Below are positions 16,170 to 24,887 of a stretch of 47,969 nucleotides of DNA, piece by piece; position 1 is the first letter of the stretch; each line of letters starts with the position of its first letter. The stretch is taken from the NCBI GenBank assembly GCA_013214575.1, contig JABSSD010000038.1:1-47969 (forward strand), given 5' to 3'. A program made the position numbers and the translations under genes. The notes below the pieces were generated by a model. That model was not told the DNA's origin. It saw only the letters and a list, made by a program, of their open reading frames with translations, and ran no database searches. The DNA comes from Paracoccaceae bacterium (GTDB lineage: Bacteria; Pseudomonadota; Alphaproteobacteria; Rhodobacterales; Rhodobacteraceae).

Positions 16170-19004
16170 TTATCTCAGCTGCAGAATATCCGGAACGCAG
16201 GTTTTGCGTTTCTGGGGCATCGTTGAGGCCCCATCCGAACGGCGCAGGCGTCGAGGCCCGTCCTGGACCTTTATCTTTGGATTGGCGATTGGTCCGGCGG
16301 CCGTGAAAGGCCACGGGCTGCGCGACAGCGGCTTGCCGATCCGCCGTGGCTGCCCCACGATATCCAGCGTCTGATGTTTCAGGTCTACATTGCCAAGCAC
16401 CACAATCTGCACCCGATCTGTTTCGACGACCGCTTGTTTCGTGGTTAAGCGCCCATTCGAGATCGTAATCGGCGCACGCACACAGACAATGGTTACAACC
16501 GCTTCGCGTTCTTTCGAGAAGAGCCACGGAACGACACCCAGGCCCGCCAGATTCAGAAGTTGGGAATCTATGCTGCCGTTTTTCATCGACACCGTGGCGC
16601 GGCCTCTCAGGGTTGCGAGAAAGTCTCGGGTTGAGGCGTGGCTGCCAGACACATCAAAAGTGGCATATAAAGTACCGCTGGCGCGCTTTTTGAACCCTAG
16701 GTCTTGCATGATGTTTCCAAAGTTCCACCCGCCCATGGATCCTGACAGTTGCAAAGTGTCGGGGGCGTCTTTCAAATTCATTGATCCCCTGACGTTAAAA
16801 TGACCGCCGCCGTATTCGAATTTTAGCGGACCTAAACGCGCCTTCTGGTCTTTGATCTCTAGATCACTTGTCAGATGACTGGCCCCTTTGACACCTTCGA
16901 TCTTGCGGAGATCAATGGCGACCCCAAGATCAATGCCGGACAACAGCAGTGATTGGCCCAGGGGCTGCAGGGTCACATTGCGAAATGGGCCTGACGGTTG
17001 CGAGGTGCTGGCACCTGCAATGGCATCACCATCAGTTCCTTCGGTATCGGCTGGATCGGTCTGCTCCGCGTGATTCAGGACCAACGGCTGGATTTGCTTT
17101 CCGCGCTCGTTTTCGGGCTGGTTGTTGGCAGGTGCATCTCCTTGGGGCGCGGCTTGCTCTAAACCGTTTAGCTTTGCCAACTGCATCGCCGCTGCAATAA
17201 TGTCGCGCAAATGTTTTACTCTGATCAAATCACTTCCGATCTGGCCCCGCACTTTTTTAGAAGGATCGTCAACATCTAGATTCATGTTGAAGCCAAGCTG
17301 GGACTCCGCCACGGCAATAGTGACCTCGGTTGCCCACTCGCTCCCCTGTGTCGACAATTGGTAAGTCACCGCTAGAGGCCCGGTTTTGATGGGGTCCAGT
17401 TTCAACGCAGTCAGTAGCTTTGCGCCTGACGGGACATCGACAGCGATATCTAGTGCGATATCTCTGAACTGGAGCACATTTTCGATCGACCCGCTAACCT
17501 TCAGGCTCCAGAGATCGGTGCCCTGAGAGGCTGTCTTCAGGTCCGAAAGGCTGAGTACCTGGGCATTGCCGCTTAGGCGGAAACCACCGGTCACATGTCC
17601 CAACGCATCTGATGACCGAAACAGCGCCGATGTTACCAGACTTGCCATTGGCATCGACAACCTGCCTTCAATGTCGATGCCTTCCAGCTGCAGAACATCT
17701 TCGACAGACCCCTCAAGAACCACAAAATTCGCCTCTGGCGGACCGATCCGGAGCACCAGTTTGCCGATCCTCAAATGTCCTTCCGGCGTCCGTGAAATCT
17801 CTGAAAATGAAATCGGTGGCGGCCCTTCCCCGCGGGTGTCGAGAACAAAACCATTGGTTTCGATCACCATTCGGCGATGCGCTATCCCGTCCGGTTGGGC
17901 CATGAGCTGCATGTCGACACCGATCAGTTTCAAATCCCGCCGCGCTTTGGTTGGCGGTGGCCGGTTGGCCTCTGAATATAGGCGGATGCTGGTATCAAGG
18001 GTGACGTCGGATGGATTGCTCAATTCCCCCAACGCGCCCGTCAGTTGCAGACTTTGTCCGCTATCCAATGTGATGAGCATGTCCAGGTCTTCGATGCGTG
18101 CAGATTTTCCCGAGCGTTTAAAAACCGCTCTGACATGCCCCGTGCCGGACACCGTTTTTTCGAGCTTGAGCACATCCAGCAACTGGCCCAGTTCGGCAAT
18201 GTCCACCGCTATGGCAGCGGAGTAGCCGACATCATATCCGCCCTGATCCGGGCTGCCATCAACCTCGATGCTGATCTGGCTGAAATTAAGACTGACCTTG
18301 AACGGTTGCTCTTGCGGGAAGGTCCCGTTGAGGGACAGATCTTGCCCATTCAGCCTACCAACCCCCCGAAGGGTCACAGGGGAAAACTGGTCTTTTTGGG
18401 TCACGTCCAAAGACGTGAGAGCCAGATCGAATTCCAGGCCGTTTCGCGCATCTCTGTAGGTCAACTCCGAATTTGAAAACAGCATCCTATGACCTGCGAG
18501 AAAGTCGACCAGGTTGCCGTTTTTGTCCCTCAAACGCGGAGGTGGCGTGTTTCCAGCCGGTTTGGGTTCAGAGATGTCAGCGGCTGAGCCACGAGGTGAT
18601 TTGACTTCTGCCGTCGACCAGGATGACGTTCCGGACTGATCGACCACAAGTGTAACTTCAGCACCGTCAACATGAAGATCAAGCAGTTCGAGGCGACCTT
18701 TTAGCAATTCGCTCAGAGCCACATCAAATTCCAGTAGGCCAATCTCAGCCAGATTGACATCGGCGATGGTTTGACTGGGCAGTATCAATCCTTCGGCCAC
18801 AACATGCAGCATTCGACCAAGATCCACCCCCACTCCACCTGTTATCTGAACAGATTGGCCCAATTCGCCAGTCAGAAGGCGCGCAGTCAAGTTTCCTCGG
18901 ATCTTGGCCAAAACCGAAGAGGACAATATCAGCCAAACAAACAGGAAGGCGACCGCAAACAGGCAAGTCAGCAAGAGTGCAAATCTTTTTATCCAACGCG
19001 GCAA
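16170..19004 (-). CDS. AsmA-family inner-membrane-anchored protein
   Basis: A 944-residue protein with one N-terminal transmembrane helix (FALLLTCLFAVAFLFVWLIL) and a very long periplasmic beta-rich region made of repeated strands. The C-terminal third has the diagnostic AsmA pattern: GTLYATFDVSGSHASTRDFL followed by LRGRATVSMKNGSI. AsmA/TamB/YhdP-like proteins are bridge-like carriers proposed to move phospholipids between the membranes. The TTG start at 19004 has AGGAG six bases upstream; an ATG 33 codons earlier has none. It is larger than E. coli AsmA (about 617 residues). Its place beside lipid-active and envelope genes supports a lipid homeostasis role (inference). Confidence 0.88.
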   Translation of the reverse strand: MPRWIKRFALLLTCLFAVAFLFVWLILSSSVLAKIRGNLTARLLTGELGQSVQITGGVGVDLGRMLHVVAEGLILPSQTIADVNLAEIGLLEFDVALSELLKGRLELLDLHVDGAEVTLVVDQSGTSSWSTAEVKSPRGSAADISEPKPAGNTPPPRLRDKNGNLVDFLAGHRMLFSNSELTYRDARNGLEFDLALTSLDVTQKDQFSPVTLRGVGRLNGQDLSLNGTFPQEQPFKVSLNFSQISIEVDGSPDQGGYDVGYSAAIAVDIAELGQLLDVLKLEKTVSGTGHVRAVFKRSGKSARIEDLDMLITLDSGQSLQLTGALGELSNPSDVTLDTSIRLYSEANRPPPTKARRDLKLIGVDMQLMAQPDGIAHRRMVIETNGFVLDTRGEGPPPISFSEISRTPEGHLRIGKLVLRIGPPEANFVVLEGSVEDVLQLEGIDIEGRLSMPMASLVTSALFRSSDALGHVTGGFRLSGNAQVLSLSDLKTASQGTDLWSLKVSGSIENVLQFRDIALDIAVDVPSGAKLLTALKLDPIKTGPLAVTYQLSTQGSEWATEVTIAVAESQLGFNMNLDVDDPSKKVRGQIGSDLIRVKHLRDIIAAAMQLAKLNGLEQAAPQGDAPANNQPENERGKQIQPLVLNHAEQTDPADTEGTDGDAIAGASTSQPSGPFRNVTLQPLGQSLLLSGIDLGVAIDLRKIEGVKGASHLTSDLEIKDQKARLGPLKFEYGGGHFNVRGSMNLKDAPDTLQLSGSMGGWNFGNIMQDLGFKKRASGTLYATFDVSGSHASTRDFLATLRGRATVSMKNGSIDSQLLNLAGLGVVPWLFSKEREAVVTIVCVRAPITISNGRLTTKQAVVETDRVQIVVLGNVDLKHQTLDIVGQPRRIGKPLSRSPWPFTAAGPIANPKIKVQDGPRRLRRSDGASTMPQKRKTCVPDILQLR

Positions 19005-19411
19005 TTCTCTCTCCTGACACCGTTTGAGCCCGATTTCGGAGAGGGCTCGTCGGTTTGGGTTGAGTCTGTTCACTGTTGGCTGAGCCCGGAGGGCTGGCCC
19101 CACGGGGTGATCTGGTCTGAAGGTTAGGGCAAGACACAGTTTAAGTCCATTGCGACGATGACTTGAACTGTGGGTCGAAATGAACGCTGAAGCGCCCTCG
19201 ATTTTCTATGAAATAAGTCGTGAAACTGTCGAGCGGGCGTTGTGAAATGGCATGAGCTCAGCCCTCCAAACAAACCTCCTGAGCTTCGCGGCCTATCACT
19301 GAGCTGCTTAACCTTTCTTTTTGTTGACTTTTGTATCGCATCCGGCTGCATGGAGCAGCACCCAGATGCGGACCGTTACCTACAGATGCCCACCCAACTG
19401 TTATTGCGTCC
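19005..19411. other. Gene-free gap between AsmA and acyl-CoA dehydrogenase genes
   Basis: About 400 bp without a convincing gene. It must hold the promoter of the minus-strand AsmA gene and the 3' untranslated end of the acyl-CoA dehydrogenase unit. A stem of GCATCTGG pairing with CCGGATGC (one wobble pair) around 19340-19372 lies downstream of the dehydrogenase but has no clear U run. Confidence 0.35.
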
Positions 19412-20548
19412 TCATTTTAGCAAATTGCGTGCGATGATGCTGCGTTGAATTTCCGAGGATCCTTCGTAGATACGGAAAATCCGAAGATCGCGCAGGTAGC
19501 GTTCCAAGGGGAAATCCCGGGTGTAGCCATAGCCGCCATGAATTTGCAGCGCCCGGTCGGCAATGCGCCAGGCCGCCTCAGAGGCAAAAAGCTTGGCAAA
19601 TGCCGACTCGTTTGAATAGCGTGCGCCAGTGCCGCGTTTGACCGCCGCCTGCATCGCCAACGCCCGCGCCGCCGCCAGATCGGTCGCGCTGTCTGCCAGC
19701 ATCCACTGAAGGCCTTGGAAATCGGCAATCGGATGGCCGCCAACCTTGCGGTCCTTGGCATAAGAAATCGCCGTCTCAAGGGCGGCACTTGCAATGCCGG
19801 TGGCCTGTGCGGCGACCTCGATCCGGCCATTGTCGAGCACCTTCATTGCGGTGCGAAATCCTGTGCCTTCTGCGCCGATACGATTGCCCTCGGGCACCCA
19901 GCAATCGAAGGTTATGCCAAACACATGGCCGCCCCTTAGGCCCATGGTTCTTTCGTTCGGGCCAATGTCGACGCCTTCTGTTGTCTTTGGTTCAACCACA
20001 AAAGCGCTGACCCCACGCGCGCCAGCGTCTCGGTCGGTTTTGGCGTAGACCACGATGAAATCAGCCGCTCCTGCGTTGGAGATGAAGCATTTCGAGCCTT
20101 TGATCCGATATCCATCGCCTTCGCGGATTGCATATGTTGTCATGTCCGCCGGGTTAGAGCCCGCCTGCGGTTCGGTCAGGGCAAACGCCCCCAGCGTTTT
20201 ACCTGCGGCAGCATCGGGCAGGATGCGCGCTTGCAATGGGTCATCAGCGCCGAGCAAAAGCGAGTCCGTTGCCAAAAAATGGGCCGTCAGCATCGAAGCG
20301 GTGGAGCCACAGGCCCCGGCCACAGCTTCGATCGCCGCATAAAGTGCCGGACCTGAAAGGCCAATGCCCCCCATTGAATCCGGTAAGTTCATGCCCAAAA
20401 GGCCCATTTTGGCCATGGCAGGCAAGTGAAGGGTGGCAAACAGCGCCTCTTCGTCCAATCGCGCGGCCTGAGGTGCGAGCACCTCTGTGCAGAAGCGTTC
20501 GATCTGGGTTGTAATGGCGCGCTCGTCGTCTGTCAGCGAATAGGTCAT
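19412..20548 (-). CDS. Acyl-CoA dehydrogenase
   Basis: A 378-residue FAD enzyme that oxidises an acyl-CoA to the 2-enoyl-CoA. The three family signatures are present: FALTEPQAGSNPADM, the CoA/FAD segment around GSKCFISNAG, and the C-terminal QIHGGYGYTRDFPLERYLRD followed by RIYEGSSEIQR. The Glu in YEG (about residue 362) is at the catalytic base position of short/medium-chain type enzymes. Chain length and substrate cannot be read. Its start codon overlaps the stop of the upstream CoA-transferase gene by 4 bp (ATGA), so the two are coupled: the transferase would make the CoA thioester that this enzyme oxidises. Confidence 0.94.
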   Translation of the reverse strand: MTYSLTDDERAITTQIERFCTEVLAPQAARLDEEALFATLHLPAMAKMGLLGMNLPDSMGGIGLSGPALYAAIEAVAGACGSTASMLTAHFLATDSLLLGADDPLQARILPDAAAGKTLGAFALTEPQAGSNPADMTTYAIREGDGYRIKGSKCFISNAGAADFIVVYAKTDRDAGARGVSAFVVEPKTTEGVDIGPNERTMGLRGGHVFGITFDCWVPEGNRIGAEGTGFRTAMKVLDNGRIEVAAQATGIASAALETAISYAKDRKVGGHPIADFQGLQWMLADSATDLAAARALAMQAAVKRGTGARYSNESAFAKLFASEAAWRIADRALQIHGGYGYTRDFPLERYLRDLRIFRIYEGSSEIQRSIIARNLLK

Positions 20549-21720
20549 GGTGTGTTTCCTTTGGAGAGTGCCGCCAGAATGTCACCGGCATCTGCGTTTA
20601 GTTCAGGCGCGGCTGATCGGTTGCCGCGCGGGACATCACTGAAATGAACCGGCTGTTCGGGAACGTTGAGCAGACCCAAGGTTGGATGATCAACGTCAGA
20701 GGTCAATTCTCGCTCAACGACCTGCGGCGAGCCCCAGGCTTGGCCAACGGATTGAAGCAAGGCGGCGGGAATGCCTGCGCTGGACAGGCTTGCAACAATC
20801 TCGTCCGAGGGACGTGTGGCGGCCCAGAGGTCAATGTGTTCGGCCAGCGCCGGTTCGTTCTCGCGGCGCAACGCATCGGTGGAAAATCGAGTGTCTTGCA
20901 CCAGTTCCGGCTGGCCGATGACCTCGCAGAAGGTGGCAAACAGCCGATCATTCAGAACCGCAACCGCGAAATACCCGTCCTGCGCCGGATAGGTGCCAAA
21001 AGGTGCGGACAGCGGATGGCGGTTGCCTGTGCGGGTCGGGGAAACCTTCTCCATCAAGGTACGACATGCCAAGATCGGCATCATCGACATCAGCGAGTCA
21101 AACAGTGCAACATCCACATGCCGACCGTTGCCGGTGCGACTGCGATCAAATAGCGCCACCATCGTGCCCCAAGCGGCAAACAGGCCGCCCGCGACGTCGG
21201 CAAAGGCTTCGCCAACCATGGTCGGGGAACCATCCGCATCGCCAGTTGCATCCATCAGCCCGCTCATCGCCTGAATGATGATGTCATAGGCGGGCTTGGA
21301 GGCATTTGACCCGGTTTGGCCAAAGCCGGAAACAGAGACGTAGATCAGCGCGGGAAAGTCCTCGCGCAGGGCTTTTTCGCCCAGTCCCAGCTTGTCCATC
21401 ACGCCGGGGCGATAGTTTTCAACCAGCACATCGGAGCTGCGCAACAGGGCTTTTACCGTGGCCAGACCTGCATCCGATTTCAAATCCAAAACAATTGAGC
21501 GTTTGCCGCGGTTGAGGGCCTGAAACAGCAGGCTTTCGCCCTGATCAAACGGTCCGATGTGGCGATAATCATCCCCGTGAACGGATTCCACTTTGATCAC
21601 ATCCGCGCCCAAATCGGCCATCATTGCGGTGCAATATGGCCCTGCGAGAACACGTGTGAAATCTAGCACTCGCACCCCATCAAGGGGTCTGGCTGACGGT
21701 GTAGGGAAAGCATTTTCCAT
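20545..21720 (-). CDS. Class III CoA-transferase (CaiB/BaiF family)
   Basis: A 391-residue enzyme that moves CoA from one acyl donor to a carboxylic acid. The N-terminal VLDFTRVLAGPYCTAMMADLG and the segment NRGKRSIVLDLKS are typical. The nucleophilic Asp is D175 in GEAFADVAGG, the position of Asp169 in formyl-CoA transferase. Its partner acyl-CoA dehydrogenase and the divergent LysR gene suggest an inducible route for one carboxylic acid; identity unknown. The start is unusual: the GGAG ribosome binding site lies within the 3' arm of a hairpin (see the separate entry), which could lower translation. Confidence 0.92.
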   Translation of the reverse strand: MENAFPTPSARPLDGVRVLDFTRVLAGPYCTAMMADLGADVIKVESVHGDDYRHIGPFDQGESLLFQALNRGKRSIVLDLKSDAGLATVKALLRSSDVLVENYRPGVMDKLGLGEKALREDFPALIYVSVSGFGQTGSNASKPAYDIIIQAMSGLMDATGDADGSPTMVGEAFADVAGGLFAAWGTMVALFDRSRTGNGRHVDVALFDSLMSMMPILACRTLMEKVSPTRTGNRHPLSAPFGTYPAQDGYFAVAVLNDRLFATFCEVIGQPELVQDTRFSTDALRRENEPALAEHIDLWAATRPSDEIVASLSSAGIPAALLQSVGQAWGSPQVVERELTSDVDHPTLGLLNVPEQPVHFSDVPRGNRSAAPELNADAGDILAALSKGNTP

Positions 21721-21726
21721 TGGGAT

Positions 21727-21747
21727 CTCCGGCTTGTGGTGCCGGAG
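21727..21747 (-). promoter_or_regulatory. Hairpin covering the CoA-transferase ribosome binding site
   Basis: In the minus-strand transcript the sequence CTCCGGC, a 7-base loop, then GCCGGAG lies six bases before the ATG at 21720. The 7-bp GC-rich stem is perfect and its 3' arm contains the GGAG Shine-Dalgarno sequence. Translation of the CoA-transferase and its coupled dehydrogenase may depend on opening of this stem. Confidence 0.5.
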
Positions 21748-21769
21748 CTTAGGCCGTTGATTGCTATAG

Positions 21770-21780
21770 TGTAAAATACA
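21770..21780. promoter_or_regulatory. Candidate LysR-type operator
   Basis: A perfect dyad TGTA-AAA-TACA sits in the 80-bp space between the divergent CoA-transferase and LysR genes, within an AT-rich segment suited to overlapping promoters. LysR-type regulators bind dyads with a T-N11-A core next to their own gene, so the position is right, but the dyad is short. Confidence 0.4.
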
Positions 21781-21800
21781 GAGTAATCATATACATATAA

Positions 21801-22694
21801 ATGAAACCTATACCTATCACCATACGGCAGATTGATTATGTAATTGCCACCGCCGATGGCGGCAGCACTGCTGCGGCTGCGCGACTGTTGAACGTGTCAC
21901 AGCCGTCGGTGTCGCTTGCTATCGCCAAGGTAGAGCAACATCTGAGACGTGCCCTGTTTGCGCGGAGCTCTGGTCAAGGTGTTGTACTGACCTCGTTTGG
22001 ACAGCTTAAGCTCGGCGAATTCAGAAATTTGCAAACCCAAGCGCAACAAGTCCTGAGTGCGGATGACCCAAACCGGGCCTCTCTTAATCTGGGCGTTTTC
22101 TCAACGCTTGGTCCGCGTTATGCGCCGTCGTTGGTTCGCGGATTTCAAGGCGAAAACCCGACGGCGCGCATAACATTGTTTGAGGGTGATCTCGAAACCC
22201 TGTCTGCATGGCTCGAAAGTGGGACAATTGATGTAGCCCTGATGTATGATTTTGGCTTGCCCTCGACGCTCGATGTCATCCCATTGGCCGATGTGCGCCC
22301 CTATGGTCTCTTGCCGCAAAACCATCCGCTTGCGAACCGTAAGGCGGTCAGTATCGCTGAGCTGCTTCAAGATCCGTTGATCTTGATGAACTTGCCGCAC
22401 AGTCGCAGCTATTTCCTGACGCTGGCGCAGATGAACGGGATCACACCAAAGATCGCCTATGAAACGGGCTCAGTTGAAATGCTGCGCTCGATGGTCGCCA
22501 ATCAGCTGGGCGTGGGCTTGTTGGCAACCGATATACCGCATGAAACGGCCTATGACGGGCAAGCTATTGTCCGAATGCCGTTGAAGGGAACCCTTGCCCC
22601 TCATCGTATTGCGTTGGCCCGGTCAGGGCGATTGCGATCAAGTGCCCTGGCGAACAAGTTCTGCCATTTTTCAGCTCTATCCTTTGAGGTCTGA
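21801..22694 (+). CDS. LysR-type transcriptional regulator
   Basis: A 297-residue regulator with an N-terminal winged helix-turn-helix (about residues 9-67; run AAAARLLNVSQPSVSLAIAK) and a C-terminal substrate-binding fold (about 90-290; begins LNLGVFSTLGPRYAPSLVRG). It is divergent from the CoA-transferase/acyl-CoA dehydrogenase pair with an 80-bp spacer, the standard layout for a regulator of the neighbouring operon and of itself. The inducer is likely a substrate or CoA-thioester of that pathway (inference). The ATG has no strong ribosome binding site. Confidence 0.93.
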   Translation: MKPIPITIRQIDYVIATADGGSTAAAARLLNVSQPSVSLAIAKVEQHLRRALFARSSGQGVVLTSFGQLKLGEFRNLQTQAQQVLSADDPNRASLNLGVFSTLGPRYAPSLVRGFQGENPTARITLFEGDLETLSAWLESGTIDVALMYDFGLPSTLDVIPLADVRPYGLLPQNHPLANRKAVSIAELLQDPLILMNLPHSRSYFLTLAQMNGITPKIAYETGSVEMLRSMVANQLGVGLLATDIPHETAYDGQAIVRMPLKGTLAPHRIALARSGRLRSSALANKFCHFSALSFEV

Positions 22695-22792
22695 GCATAT
22701 CTTGGAAAAATGATTTGTCCAAATAATACGCGCTCAATTGATGTAGGTCCTTTCCGCCAAGCGGGCGGCATATCTGCCTGAATGGTCGCGTG

Positions 22793-23176
22793 TTACCCAA
22801 CTGATATTAACAGAAAAATCGCGTACCCCCACCAGGTCAAACTGTTGATTAACGCCAGCAACACCGCAAAAGAACCTAGCTCCTTGGCTGCGCCGGACAA
22901 CGGGTGTTGATCCAGTGAGATCCGGTCGATCGTAACCTCAATCGCAGTATTTAGCACCTCGACGAGCAATACGAGCAACATCGACGAAATAAGCGTCAGC
23001 GCGAGCCGCATATCCGGCGCAACGAAGAATGACGCGGGCACCAGAACCACACAGGCCAGCATTTCCTGACGAAAGGCAGCTTCGTTCGAAAAAATGTACC
23101 TGATCCCCTTGGTCGTTGACACACAGGCTACAACCAAGCGGCGAATTCCGGAGTGTTTCTGAGTACGGTTCGTCAT
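22793..23176 (-). CDS. dgkA: Diacylglycerol kinase (DgkA)
   Basis: A 127-residue membrane enzyme that phosphorylates diacylglycerol to phosphatidic acid. Three transmembrane helices and the family core are clear: NEAAFRQE (E32), VEVLNTAIEVTIDRIS (E73, N76, E80) and LSGAAKELGSFAV (K98). The residue after K98 is Glu where E. coli has Asp95, a conservative change. The gene follows the OpgB-like transferase gene on the same strand with a 61-bp gap. That enzyme family releases diacylglycerol as by-product, so DgkA would return it to phospholipid synthesis, as in the E. coli membrane-derived oligosaccharide cycle (established for that cycle, inferred here). Confidence 0.93.
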   Translation of the reverse strand: MTNRTQKHSGIRRLVVACVSTTKGIRYIFSNEAAFRQEMLACVVLVPASFFVAPDMRLALTLISSMLLVLLVEVLNTAIEVTIDRISLDQHPLSGAAKELGSFAVLLALINSLTWWGYAIFLLISVG

Positions 23177-23237
23177 CTTCGAATGCCCCTAAACCAAGAT
23201 TGCGCGCATCCCGCCGCGATGCCGGGTTTGGCGCAGG

Positions 23238-24887
23238 TCATACACCACCTGCCGCCACGCCACTCCATAGCGTTTTCGACAGCTCAATATCCACGCTAAG
23301 ACGCTGGTTGATCACATCAACGCCAAAACGCTCAACCAAAGTCTCATCGTCTCGCAACAGCGAAACCCCCAGTCCCGCTCCCGGATCGTCGGTGGGCAGC
23401 CAACCGATCCAATCAAGGATGGTGGGAAACAGGTCGAGCATGGATCCGGGCTTGTCTATATGGGCGGGTGGTTGATCATCCTGAAGGAAAATCACGGTGT
23501 TCCGGCGGTCAAATTGTTCAAGCGTGTCATAGGCGCTGTTGTGGTGGGCCAAGTGATCGCTCAGCACGACGATCTTGGTATTGGTACCCGCTGTCTTTTC
23601 TTTCAATTGGCGCACGAACTTTGCTGCCAGCGCCGAGGTGCATCGAACGGCGTCGATGATATCTTGGGTAATGACTGGCTCGCCCAGACCCAAACAAGAA
23701 TCCGACCGAAAGGCGCGCGGGCCATGTGTGTCCATCGTTGCAACGGTCAGGAAAAACGGTTGATCATCACTGAGAAGTTGATCAAGCACGTTCAACGCAT
23801 GTTCCATCACCAGATCATCGCGGTAGCCCCAGCCAGACCAACCACGGTCAATCATTTTGGTTTCACCGAATTCTTCAGACAAATCAAAACGGTTAATGAA
23901 CTGTACACCGCCATGGCTGTTGTAAAAATTCCCATAGCCAAATTTACTATTGTTTGCGCCCGCGACATCATGACTACTCATATAGATATTTTTATACCCC
24001 CGCGCTGCAGTCAGGTCCGACATGCATACCGCCTGGGGAACAATGGGGTCATAGTTCGACCAGCCATTCATTGCGCTAAAGACGTTGCCCATCATCGGCA
24101 CGCCGCATTGTGTTGCAACCGTCCCTGCAAGGCTCCAGCCGGTCGCATAGATCTGATGAATGTTGGTCAGTTCTAGATTCGCCTCACCCAGCTCTCGTAT
24201 GGGTGCGTAGGCATCGCCAAAGCCGCTGGTCTCTCCGTAGGTGCGCTCCAGCCCTTCTAGGAAGACATAAATAATGTTGGGGTTGTTCTTGCCCGTCGTC
24301 GCGGCAGTTGGCTGCACCTGATTGTAATCTGCCGCAAGGGACTCTTGTTGCCCAAATTGTGACAACCCTTGGCTTTGCACCACGTCCACAATCAGCGGAT
24401 TGATGGCCAGAATACCCGCGCCAAAGGCCAAGTTGCGATACCGGAGGCCTGCCATCCAGGGGCGCAGACGCAGGAATGTGACAGACAGCGCCAGCCAGTA
24501 CATGAAAGTTGTAAAAACATAGGGATTGATTTCACCCCAGGGCGTGCCTTCGACCCCAAAGACCCAGTGGAACACAAAGGCCGCGACGTCCACATTGCCA
24601 AAAATCAACGCCGTCACCGTGATCGGAAAGATCAAAACAATTGCGATCAGCCAGAACACCCAACCGGCTTCGAACCGATACAGGCGCTGCCCTTGCGGCC
24701 CAGGTGCCGACACAAGAAGAGAAAGACCCAGGATCACTGTCATCCCTACGCCGTAGCGAATGTCGCTTGTGTCATTGTCCCACAACGCCCGCAGGATGAG
24801 GTACAGGGCGACCAGCCCGGGCAGGAGGATAGAGATAAAGCGCAGGCCAGCGATAGCCCATCGCAATAGGGAAATAACATTAGCCAT
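23238..24887 (-). CDS. OpgB/LtaS-like phosphoglycerol transferase
   Basis: A 549-residue protein with about four or five N-terminal transmembrane helices and a periplasmic alkaline-phosphatase-superfamily catalytic domain. The first metal site is in IIYVFLEGLERTYGE; the segment SLAGTVATQCGVPMMG closely resembles the E. coli OpgB (MdoB) run around ASQCGIP; the final metal site is VVLSDHLAHHNS. Such enzymes transfer phosphoglycerol from phosphatidylglycerol to periplasmic glucans or teichoic-acid-like polymers, leaving diacylglycerol. ATG 24887 was chosen at the start of the first hydrophobic segment; the frame is open 20 codons further. No glucan synthase genes (opgGH, ndvB) are in the window, so the acceptor is unknown. 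Confidence 0.83.
   Translation of the reverse strand: MANVISLLRWAIAGLRFISILLPGLVALYLILRALWDNDTSDIRYGVGMTVILGLSLLVSAPGPQGQRLYRFEAGWVFWLIAIVLIFPITVTALIFGNVDVAAFVFHWVFGVEGTPWGEINPYVFTTFMYWLALSVTFLRLRPWMAGLRYRNLAFGAGILAINPLIVDVVQSQGLSQFGQQESLAADYNQVQPTAATTGKNNPNIIYVFLEGLERTYGETSGFGDAYAPIRELGEANLELTNIHQIYATGWSLAGTVATQCGVPMMGNVFSAMNGWSNYDPIVPQAVCMSDLTAARGYKNIYMSSHDVAGANNSKFGYGNFYNSHGGVQFINRFDLSEEFGETKMIDRGWSGWGYRDDLVMEHALNVLDQLLSDDQPFFLTVATMDTHGPRAFRSDSCLGLGEPVITQDIIDAVRCTSALAAKFVRQLKEKTAGTNTKIVVLSDHLAHHNSAYDTLEQFDRRNTVIFLQDDQPPAHIDKPGSMLDLFPTILDWIGWLPTDDPGAGLGVSLLRDDETLVERFGVDVINQRLSVDIELSKTLWSGVAAGGV

Noticed and set aside
23460-24176. 238-codon plus-strand frame inside the phosphoglycerol transferase gene
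   Set aside because: Antisense shadow of a well-supported catalytic domain.
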